A stretch of 15,373 bases of DNA from Desulfobacterales bacterium (GTDB taxonomy: Bacteria; Desulfobacterota; Desulfobacteria; Desulfobacterales; Desulfosalsimonadaceae), in assembly GCA_007127175.1 (NCBI GenBank), contig SKZX01000087.1, positions 1-15,373 of the forward strand, given 5' to 3'. The notes under the pieces were generated by a model. It was given only the letters and a program-made list of their open reading frames with translations. It was not told the origin of the DNA and made no database searches. The translations under genes were made by a program, and so were the position numbers. Shown in pieces: positions 1 through 6,470 of the stretch; position 1 is the stretch's first letter; the number at the start of each line of letters is the position of its first letter.

Positions 1-1685
1 ACGTGGGCTCTGTGGAACGGGCCGAACATGTAGCTCATGTTGTTTGGCGAATTGCGGAGTTCCGCGCTGGACTTGTTGTTCCAGCCCGCATAAAAACCCC
101 TCTCCGTATTCCGGTCCGAAGAAAGGGGGTTCCGGTTGGCGGCATCCCACTTGACCGGGTCCACCAGGGTTCCCTGGGGGAGACGCCAGTCCACCCGATT
201 GCCCTCCGCATTGAAATCCGGTCTGACCGGGTCCACGCCCGACATCCAGTATGCGATATTGCCTTTACGGTCGGCATAGCAGAAATGCTGGGAGACGCCT
301 ACGTCTTCAAGGGCCCTGCCAAAGGCGGACATGCTCCTGGCACGGGTCATTTTCAGAAAGGCTGAAATTGTGTGCAGTTCCATGCCCCAGTGGGCGTATT
401 TCCATGAAACGATGGGGTTTGCAGGGCTGGCAACGTAAGTGTCCGGTACAAAGGGCATGGGATTTATTACCGGACCGTTGGGGGTGCGATATACCGTGAT
501 GATCACCGGGTCCTCCTGCCCTGCCACATAGATTTCTTCTTCACGCGATGTATAATACCCTTCCGGTGCCATGCCTGGCGGCGGCTCGAAATAATAGTCC
601 ATGGTGCGGGCGTGTCCCACCTGCATGGACCACGCATGGTGCGGGGTCCGGCCGATGACGATGCCCGGCAGACCGGCAATGGCCATGCCCGAAACCCTGA
701 GCCCGGCCGCGTCGATGGACCCCTCCATGGTGATGGCCGGCGTGCTGAACCCCATCTGGGGCCCTGAATAAACAGTGGGATTGCCGGAGGCGGTCTTGTC
801 GCCGGACAGCACCCAGGCGTAGGACCCCATCTCGGGGAATGCATTGATTTCCCTGAGCCGTTCCTCCCGGTCGGCCCACATCCGCCCGACATTGCTGGCC
901 ACTGTGGACAAATCGCCCATGGCTTTGAGACGGGCCAGATCGGGGAGATCTTCACCCTGGACCGGCGCAGCCTGCAGGGCCGCACCCGCTTCGCCCGGCG
1001 CTTCCTGAATATACGTCAGGGCGTCGGGGTCATTGAGCCAGCGAAGGTCGTTAAACATCACCATGCCCTGGACATCACCGAAAACAGTGGCCAGGTACTG
1101 CAGCAGCGCGGCATTGTCGAGCTGCCCCTGCCGGGTCGCCTCCGGGTCAAAATTGCGCAGCATCGTGGCCTGCCATGCCAGCACGTCCCGAGTGGTCCAG
1201 TAGGCTGGAACAAAAAAATCATCAAGGCCGAGCTGCTGCGTGAGCGCATGAAATTCCAAAGGCAGTTCCGCGGGATTCGCGCTCACTTCATCGATCCGGC
1301 GATTGAACCCGGCAACATACCCGTCTATCATGTCTTTTGCATCATTATCCATTGCGTTGTAGGCATTATCGAGCTCCTCAACGGTATAGCCGATGGTGCG
1401 GATCAAGACATCCTGCTGAAGGTCTTCTTGCCGGCCGGTGATTTCCGCAAGCGTCCCCCGTGCCGCACGGCGGAAGGTTTCCGCCTGCCAGAGCCGGTCC
1501 GTTGCCACGGCATACCCCATGGCTTCAAAAACGTCGTACAGGCTTGCGGATTCATCGCCCGTAATGAACCAGACGCCCTTGTCATCCCTGGTTGTCGTAA
1601 CGGTGCTGTCCGCCCATGCAGTCCCTGCTGCAGCGACGAGAAGCGAAAAAGACAAAACAACCCTTATCCATTGTCCCGGTCTCAT
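1..1685 (-). CDS. Penicillin acylase (peptidase S45) family protein, C-terminus cut by window edge
   Basis: Exported Ntn hydrolase that cleaves amide bonds (penicillin acylase, acyl-homoserine-lactone acylase and related enzymes); the substrate is not readable. I followed the frame codon by codon from the ATG at 1685 to base 1 and found no stop (561 codons; family precursors are usually about 750-850 aa, so the C-terminal third is missing). The start follows a GGAGAG ribosome site and a Sec signal peptide ending AWA/D near residue 25. MGYAVATDRLWQAE (56-69) is the conserved alpha-chain motif. GSYAWVLSG places the autocatalytic cleavage site at Gly287/Ser288, with Ser288 as N-terminal nucleophile; SGPQMGF follows. 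GWNN (534-537) matches the oxyanion-hole Asn region about 240 residues after the Ser in penicillin G acylase. All parts seen are intact. Maturation to alpha and beta chains in the periplasm is expected from the family. Transcribed alone, divergently from the glycosyltransferase. Confidence 0.88.
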   Translation of the reverse strand, partial: MRPGQWIRVVLSFSLLVAAAGTAWADSTVTTTRDDKGVWFITGDESASLYDVFEAMGYAVATDRLWQAETFRRAARGTLAEITGRQEDLQQDVLIRTIGYTVEELDNAYNAMDNDAKDMIDGYVAGFNRRIDEVSANPAELPLEFHALTQQLGLDDFFVPAYWTTRDVLAWQATMLRNFDPEATRQGQLDNAALLQYLATVFGDVQGMVMFNDLRWLNDPDALTYIQEAPGEAGAALQAAPVQGEDLPDLARLKAMGDLSTVASNVGRMWADREERLREINAFPEMGSYAWVLSGDKTASGNPTVYSGPQMGFSTPAITMEGSIDAAGLRVSGMAIAGLPGIVIGRTPHHAWSMQVGHARTMDYYFEPPPGMAPEGYYTSREEEIYVAGQEDPVIITVYRTPNGPVINPMPFVPDTYVASPANPIVSWKYAHWGMELHTISAFLKMTRARSMSAFGRALEDVGVSQHFCYADRKGNIAYWMSGVDPVRPDFNAEGNRVDWRLPQGTLVDPVKWDAANRNPLSSDRNTERGFYAGWNNKSSAELRNSPNNMSYMFGPFHRAH

Positions 1686-1932
1686 CTGCTCTCCTTTCAT
1701 TATTGAAAATTGATTGCCCCGGCGCCACCGCGGGTGCGAATGGCACGCACTGGCCGGTACCGGTGTTTTTTCCTGCGGCTCTGTGGTGCTGGACCGCATG
1801 ACTTGCCTTTATAACGTCATATCTGGCGGATCACTTCTTTTGCCGGACAGGGGCGATGGTGAAATCCGTAAAACCGTGGATTTTTCAATCCTGTTCAGTT
1901 CAAGGCAAAATCAATGAAAGGCAGTATTTTTT
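1686..1932 (-). promoter_or_regulatory. Long untranslated leader of the acylase mRNA
   Basis: Stretch between the inferred transcription start and the acylase ATG. In minus-strand reading it starts AT-rich, contains a GGATT-GAAA-AATCC tetraloop hairpin (1891-1878), and later the self-complementary CCGGTACCGG (1754-1763). I compared it by eye with common riboswitch signatures (TPP, cobalamin, SAM, cyclic-di-GMP) and recognised none. No convincing small ORF is present. The leader is inferred from promoter position only. Confidence 0.35.
1748..1771 (+). terminator. Terminator-like hairpin on the + strand inside the acylase leader
   Basis: CACTGG (1748-1753), loop CCGGTA, CCGGTG (1760-1765), followed by six T (1766-1771). 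The stem is short and has one T-G pair. It would act on + strand transcription, where no gene ends, so it may be antisense-directed or chance. Confidence 0.25.
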
Positions 1933-1961
1933 ATTATAGATCAGAATACCACACATTTCAA
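1933..1961 (-). promoter_or_regulatory. Sigma-70-type promoter for the acylase gene
   Basis: Read on the minus strand: TTGAAA (1961-1956), a 17-base spacer, then TATAAT (1938-1933). This is a near-perfect housekeeping promoter. Transcription would start near 1926, leaving a leader of about 240 bases before the acylase ATG at 1685. No other gene lies between, so the assignment is straightforward, but the start site is inferred. Confidence 0.65.
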
Positions 1962-2426
1962 TTCCATACTTCGACTTTCCTAAATTAGATGCACCTGTCA
2001 ACAGTCGCGATCAGACGGCTTTAAAAAAGTTAAAGATCAAGAATTGACCATTTTCTAAGAATGCAGAGCACTTATCGTACATGCAGGTGTACAGGGCGTA
2101 AGCCGCAAATTTTGAGTAATTGCGCATAACACCGCTATTGGACTTTCGCGAAGTCGTCAAATGATCGCTTTGAAAAAAACCGGGGGGGAGTCCATCAATC
2201 ATCATTTTACCGGGTATCCGGGGCAACAGGAAAGAATTGATTTCATTTTTGTTTAAAGGTGGTATATTATCAGCCGCAGAAAAAAGAGAGCACTGGACCG
2301 TTTAGAGGCTGTTTCACGGCATTGGAAGTGTTTAGCAAACGGGGCTTGGCCCATAAACGCGTTATTCATCTCGTCGTTCAACCCGGGGCGCCACAAATGC
2401 ACCCTTCCTGATGACAGGTATTCGCA
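1962..2426. other. AT-richer intergenic stretch, no convincing gene
   Basis: Lies between the acylase promoter and the glycosyltransferase start. A minus-strand frame of 71 codons (2226-2011) is open, but it begins with TTG, has no ribosome site and no recognisable family, so I do not call it. There is a short inverted repeat GACTT-TCGCG-AAGTC at 2141-2155. A loose promoter-like pair on the + strand, TTGATT (2237-2242) and TATATT (2263-2268), has a 20-base spacer, which is too long for confidence. Nothing else seen. Confidence 0.5.
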
Positions 2427-3314
2427 ATGCATCGTTCACCGCGCGTCAGCGTCGTCATCCCCAGCTATCGACGCCCGGACCTTGTTGGAAGGGCGCTCCG
2501 GAGCGTTCTTGATCAGACCTTTGCCGACCTGGAAGTCATCATTGTGGATGACAACGCCAAAGGGACCGCCGAGCAGCTGGCGACTGAAAAAACCATTACC
2601 GGACAGTTCAGCGACGAACGCATCCGCTACATCGTCAATGACAGCAGCAAGGGCGGGGCGGAAGCAAGAAATGTCGGCATCCGGCATGCTTTGGGGGAAT
2701 ATGTCGCCTTCCTGGATGATGACGAAGACTGGCTGCCCGAAAAGCTCGAAAAACAGGTTATCATGATGGATGCGGCTGAAAAGGATGTCGGCGTCATCGA
2801 TACGGGCTTTTTCGACTGGAAAAAAAACGGGGCCGTGAGGACGGTGCTGCCGAAGATGCAGGGGTGGATTCTGGAGCCGCTGCTCTGCAAAACAGGGGGC
2901 CGTGCACCCAAGCTTTCCACGATGCTCTGCCGCAGGTCGGCCCTTGTCAAAGCCGGCATGTTCGATGCCGCACTTCGGGCAAGACAGGACTATGACCTGT
3001 ATATCCGTCTGGCCCGCGATTTCCGCTTTGAATCGGTAAAAGCGCCCTTGTCGAACAAACGGACGGATGCCAGGGCCCGGATCAGCGGCAACCCCGGCAA
3101 CATTGTGCAGGGATATGAGCGGATTTATATAAAAATTCAGGATGATCTGGCCTCCAGGCCCAGAGCGCACGCGGTCTATCTGTTGAAATACGCGATTGCA
3201 CTGGCATCGGCGGGCAAGGCAGGGGAAGCCAGAAAAAAATATTTTCAGGCGTTTCGGCTGTGGCATGCCAATCCCCGCCTGATTACGTATGGCATTAAAC
3301 TGTTGCGCACATAA
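2427..3314 (+). CDS. Family 2 glycosyltransferase
   Basis: Cytoplasmic transferase that moves a sugar from a nucleotide-sugar donor to a glycan or lipid-linked acceptor; donor and acceptor are unknown. The GT-A fold is plain: VSVVIPSYRRPDLVGRALRS (7-26), the nucleotide-binding Asp pair D41-D42, GGAEARNVG (76-84) and the metal-binding DxD-type FLDDDEDW (95-102). RQDYDLYIRLA (186-196) holds the candidate catalytic base D188. At 295 aa it is a normal single-domain member with a short helical C-terminus and no membrane segment. The ATG at 2427 is preceded by an in-frame TGA only 15 bases upstream, so a longer protein is excluded; the ribosome site (ACAGG) is weak. A methyltransferase follows after 49 bases, probably in the same transcript, which suggests surface polysaccharide or glycolipid decoration. 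Confidence 0.88.
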   Translation: MHRSPRVSVVIPSYRRPDLVGRALRSVLDQTFADLEVIIVDDNAKGTAEQLATEKTITGQFSDERIRYIVNDSSKGGAEARNVGIRHALGEYVAFLDDDEDWLPEKLEKQVIMMDAAEKDVGVIDTGFFDWKKNGAVRTVLPKMQGWILEPLLCKTGGRAPKLSTMLCRRSALVKAGMFDAALRARQDYDLYIRLARDFRFESVKAPLSNKRTDARARISGNPGNIVQGYERIYIKIQDDLASRPRAHAVYLLKYAIALASAGKAGEARKKYFQAFRLWHANPRLITYGIKLLRT

Positions 3315-3363
3315 TCAATATGACGGCTTTTAATGATTCCGCCAATCAAAAACAGGACACCGC

Positions 3364-3990
3364 ATGAGCTATCTGGATCTATACTTCAAGGGCTTTCGAA
3401 AACTCATCCGAAGGCGAAAGTCCTACCTGTTTGCCACCGGATGGGATAAAAGCTACAAGGAAGGCAAACCCCTGGACAAGGAAGGCAACCCTGTTCCGTG
3501 GATGAACTATCCGGCCATCGGTTTTTTAAAGGAACGGCTGCGCTCGGACATGGACCTGTTTGAATTCGGCAGCGGCTTTTCCACCCTTTTCTACGCCAGA
3601 CGTGTCCGCTCCGTTACTTCCGTGGAATATGACGAAAAATGGTACCAATGGATATGCGGCAGTGCGCCCGGAAATGTCACCGTTCTTTTCAGGGAAAAAG
3701 ATGAAAACGGGCGTTACGCCCATGCCGTAATGGAAAACGGCCGAAAATACGATATCATTGTCATCGACGGCGCCGACCGGCCCAACTGCCTGAACAAAAG
3801 CATTGCTGCGCTTTCGGATGAAGGCGTTATCATACTGGACGACTCTCAACGGGAACCCTACCGTGAAACCATTGACAGCCTTATGGCAGGCGGTTTTCGC
3901 GTTCTGCACTTTGAGGGCCTGAAACCCTGCGGCTACAAATTGTACCGGACTTCCGTATTGTACAGGCAGAATAACTGCCTTGGGATATAA
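3364..3990 (+). CDS. Class I SAM-dependent methyltransferase-like protein
   Basis: Predicted S-adenosylmethionine-dependent methyltransferase of 208 aa; the acceptor is unknown. The SAM-binding glycine motif FEFGSGFST is at 66-74, the acidic strand-2 end SVEYD at 86-90 (E88 likely contacts the ribose), YDIIVIDGAD at 129-138 (motif II region), and GVIILDDS at 154-161 (motif III). The N-terminal 60 residues are basic and aromatic, with WMNYPAIGFL before the core. There is no signal peptide or membrane segment. The ATG follows an AGGACA ribosome site. Similar small methyltransferases are often found beside glycosyltransferases in glycan clusters, which fits the gene just upstream, but sugar O-methylation here is an inference from position. 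The last residues (QNNCLGI) look non-conserved. Confidence 0.75.
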   Translation: MSYLDLYFKGFRKLIRRRKSYLFATGWDKSYKEGKPLDKEGNPVPWMNYPAIGFLKERLRSDMDLFEFGSGFSTLFYARRVRSVTSVEYDEKWYQWICGSAPGNVTVLFREKDENGRYAHAVMENGRKYDIIVIDGADRPNCLNKSIAALSDEGVIILDDSQREPYRETIDSLMAGGFRVLHFEGLKPCGYKLYRTSVLYRQNNCLGI

Positions 3991-3997
3991 CATTCAG

Positions 3998-4023
3998 CCC
4001 GAAGCGGTTTCGGCCGCATCGGG
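3998..4023 (+). other. Stem-loop between the methyltransferase and the Fe-S operon
   Basis: CCCGAAGCGG (3998-4007), loop TTTCGG, CCGCATCGGG (4014-4023): ten-base arms with one mismatch. It starts eight bases after the methyltransferase stop. No T-run follows, so it is not a classical intrinsic terminator. It could slow transcription, protect the upstream 3' end, or separate the two operons. Confidence 0.5.
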
Positions 4024-4060
4024 CGGGCATGAATAATGGCTATTCACCAGGAGGTTTTTC

Positions 4061-5083
4061 GTGCAGCCTATCCAATTTGAACCGGATCTGTGCATCCGCT
4101 GCGAAACCATCGACTGCCTTACCAAATGCCAGTATGTCAGCTTTTCCGGCGTCGAAGAGGCACGCTCGGAAAAACTGAAGATCAACGAGCGCAGGCACAG
4201 CCGGGTGCTGGAAGAATGCCTGACCTGCTACGCATGCCAGGAATACTGCCCGTATGACAACAACCCGTTTTACCTCCTGGTGGAGCGCCAGGAGGAAATG
4301 GGCATCCTTCCCGCGCCAAAACCCATTATCGAAGAGCAATTGCGCATGATGGCCCCGAAGGGGAAAATCGCCCCGCAGGCGGTAACGGGTGTCGTGGTGG
4401 ACATGTGTGCATTCCCGATGCTGACCGGCTGCATCCGGGGGAAGCTCTTTGAAGGGGCAGCGCCCGTCACGGGTATGGACCTTTTCTGCAATATCATGTG
4501 GCTCCATTTTGCCAAGAACTCGACCATCCGGGAGCGCGTCCCGCGCATCATCGACAATATCATGAACTGCTGCCTGGGTGACGCCCCAGGCCGGGAAATG
4601 GTCTGCTTCCATGACGAATGCTACGGCACCTATACCAGCGTGGCCAGGGCCTATGGCATTGACGTGCCGTTTACGCCCGTGCACCTGTTCGACTATATCA
4701 ACGGCCGCCTGAACGTTCTAAAAGACCGGATCAAGCCGCTCAACACGAAAATCGCCTACCAGCGCCCCTGCTCAAACCGACTGGTCCCGGAAACGGACAA
4801 GGTCCTCGATGCCATTTTTGAAAAAATCGGCGCAGAAAGGGTTCCCAGGGTTTACGACCGTGAAAACGCCCTATGCTGCGGGGGGGTGCCCCGGGCCCAG
4901 CAGCGGGACGAGCTGGCTGATTCGCTGGTGGAGAAAAACATCGATGACATGCTGAAAACGGGTGCGGCCTATTGTGTATTCAACTGCCCGTTCTGCATGG
5001 CCACCCTGGCAAATGAGGTCGCGGAACAGGGGCTGATGCCCATCCTGGTCAGTGACCTGGTGCAAATCGCTTTGGGAGAATGA
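4061..5083 (+). CDS. (Fe-S)-binding CCG-domain protein, first subunit of FAD-linked dehydrogenase
   Basis: Predicted electron-transfer subunit of 340 aa. The GTG start at 4061 is set by the strong CAGGAGG at 4048-4054. The N-terminus holds two ferredoxin-like cysteine sets: C11-C14-C19-C23 (CX2CX4CX3C, with an unusual spacing after the second Cys) and C53-C56-C59-C63P (classical). The C-terminal CCG site is complete: C237, then C272-C273-G, then C309-PF-C312, the spacing known from HdrB/HdrD, GlpC and LldE-type proteins. The first CCG copy is atypical, with C116, C124, C143, C170-C171, C182 and C187. No membrane helix. The FAD gene starts one base after its stop, so the two are cotranslated. 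Expected role: accept electrons from the FAD subunit and pass them towards a quinone, thiol or other redox partner. Confidence 0.82.
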   Translation: MQPIQFEPDLCIRCETIDCLTKCQYVSFSGVEEARSEKLKINERRHSRVLEECLTCYACQEYCPYDNNPFYLLVERQEEMGILPAPKPIIEEQLRMMAPKGKIAPQAVTGVVVDMCAFPMLTGCIRGKLFEGAAPVTGMDLFCNIMWLHFAKNSTIRERVPRIIDNIMNCCLGDAPGREMVCFHDECYGTYTSVARAYGIDVPFTPVHLFDYINGRLNVLKDRIKPLNTKIAYQRPCSNRLVPETDKVLDAIFEKIGAERVPRVYDRENALCCGGVPRAQQRDELADSLVEKNIDDMLKTGAAYCVFNCPFCMATLANEVAEQGLMPILVSDLVQIALGE

Positions 5084-5084
5084 C

Positions 5085-6467
5085 ATGACTGCGGACCTGA
5101 TTGCCCGGCTTGGAAAAATCACCGGCCCCCGCTACGTTTCCGGGGCTGCTGAAGAACGCTACCTCTATTCCATGGACCAGGGGACCATGCCCCCGGCAGC
5201 ACCGGATGCCGTGGTCATGCCGAAAACCACCGAGGAAGTCCGGCAGATCGTAATGCTCGCCAACAAGCTGAAGGTCCCGGTGGTCCCCATGGGCGCCGGG
5301 CTGGTGCTCTCGGGGCTGACCCGGGCGCTAAAGGGCGGCATTGTCATCGACATGAAGCGCATGAACCGCATCGTCACCGTCAATCCCGCCAGCCGCTATG
5401 TCGTTGTGGAAGGCGGGGCGTCCCAGGGCATGCTCAAGGCCTACCTTGATAAGCATCACCCGGATTTGAAGCATTCCATGCCCGATGCGCCGCCCGTCGC
5501 AACGCTGGCCGGAAACATCTGCATTCACGGCTCCGGGCATCTTTCCGTTCTGGGCGGCTCCCATTCGGACATGCTCAACGGAATGGAGGTGGTGCTGCCG
5601 TCCGGCGAAATCATCCGCACCGGGTCCTGCGGTGTTTCAGGCGGGTGGTTTTCCCGCGCCCCCCTGCCGGACCTGTCCGGCCTGTTTCTGGGGTGGTCCG
5701 GCACCACCGGCATCGTCACCCGCCTGGGGATCAAGCTCTTCCCGAAATACAGATATAATGACGTGCTCATTTTCGTGGCGGAAGACCCCGACCTGATGCC
5801 GGACATGATTTCCCGGCTCACAAGCGTCCAGGCGGCCGAGGACATGACCCCCTGGATGACGCCAAAGCCGGATTGGGCAAGGGGTTTTCTGCATATCAAC
5901 ATCGCCTGGGGAGGGCACACCAAAAAAGAACTGATCTTCAAACGGAACCTGCTGCAGGGGTCGGTCAGGGAATACATTGACCGGAAAATCGCCGGGTTTC
6001 TGCCCCTGCCGCCCCCCCAGAAGGGGCGGTTTTTGAAAATCCCGTCTCCTGACCTCGCACGGTTTGCCGATCTGCGCCGGGGCGGCGGGTTCGAATACGT
6101 GGGCGCCATCATGGCCATCGAGCATTTTCCGGACGCCTACCGGGCGGGACTGGCCATTGCCGAGAAATTCAATGTCGCCTATTCCCTGGGCGCCCGCATC
6201 ATCGGGGCCGGCCACGCCATGATGTTCTTTTTCGCCTATGCGTTCAACCGCGCCGACCCCGAGGATGTGAAGCGGGCCTCGGACGCGCTGGAAGCCACCA
6301 ACACGGCGGCCCTGGAGATCGGGGGGATTCCCTGGAAGGCGGAGCTGCCGGCCCAGAAACAGATCATCGAAAAGATGGACCCGGACACGTTTGCGCTCAT
6401 GGGGCGCATCCGGGCGGTGCTGGACCCCAACCATATCATGAACCCCGGGAACTGGGAAAAGGATTAA
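5085..6467 (+). CDS. FAD-binding oxidase/dehydrogenase (GlcD / vanillyl-alcohol oxidase type)
   Basis: Flavoprotein subunit of 460 aa that oxidises a hydroxy substrate; 2-hydroxyacids such as lactate or glycolate are the commonest for this family, but the substrate is not readable. The frame is open from 5052, but the ATG at 5085 follows GGGAGA and starts one base after the upstream stop, so I use it. The FAD-binding PCMH domain covers about residues 35-215: PKTTEEVRQIV, VPMGAGLVLSGL (67-78), VVVEGGASQG, and GGSHSDMLNGMEVVLPSGE, with GWSGTTGIVTRLGIK closing it. The C-terminal FAD-oxidase domain ends in GGIPWKAELPA and DPNHIMNPGNW, the family's usual terminus; GAGHAMMFF holds a candidate active-site His (H377). 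It sits between two CCG Fe-S proteins, which argues for a dehydrogenase complex rather than an oxygen-using oxidase. Confidence 0.86.
   Translation: MTADLIARLGKITGPRYVSGAAEERYLYSMDQGTMPPAAPDAVVMPKTTEEVRQIVMLANKLKVPVVPMGAGLVLSGLTRALKGGIVIDMKRMNRIVTVNPASRYVVVEGGASQGMLKAYLDKHHPDLKHSMPDAPPVATLAGNICIHGSGHLSVLGGSHSDMLNGMEVVLPSGEIIRTGSCGVSGGWFSRAPLPDLSGLFLGWSGTTGIVTRLGIKLFPKYRYNDVLIFVAEDPDLMPDMISRLTSVQAAEDMTPWMTPKPDWARGFLHINIAWGGHTKKELIFKRNLLQGSVREYIDRKIAGFLPLPPPQKGRFLKIPSPDLARFADLRRGGGFEYVGAIMAIEHFPDAYRAGLAIAEKFNVAYSLGARIIGAGHAMMFFFAYAFNRADPEDVKRASDALEATNTAALEIGGIPWKAELPAQKQIIEKMDPDTFALMGRIRAVLDPNHIMNPGNWEKD
6009..6034 (+). terminator. Terminator-like hairpin inside the FAD gene
   Basis: CCGCCCC (6009-6015), seven-base loop CCCAGAA, GGGGCGG (6023-6029), then five T (6030-6034). 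It has the shape of an intrinsic terminator but lies within coding sequence for LPPPQKGRFLK. It may be a chance result of proline codons, or it may reduce expression of the downstream Fe-S gene. Confidence 0.35.
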
Positions 6468-6470
6468 ACA

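Noticed and set aside
503..1249. Broken minus-strand frames that might suggest a pseudogene in the acylase region
   Set aside because: Codon-by-codon reading from the ATG at 1685 shows one uninterrupted frame to the window edge; these are alternative-frame shadows.
2011..2226. 71-codon minus-strand ORF in the acylase-glycosyltransferase gap
   Set aside because: Starts with TTG, lacks a ribosome site, resembles no family I know, and lies in AT-richer non-coding sequence upstream of the acylase promoter.
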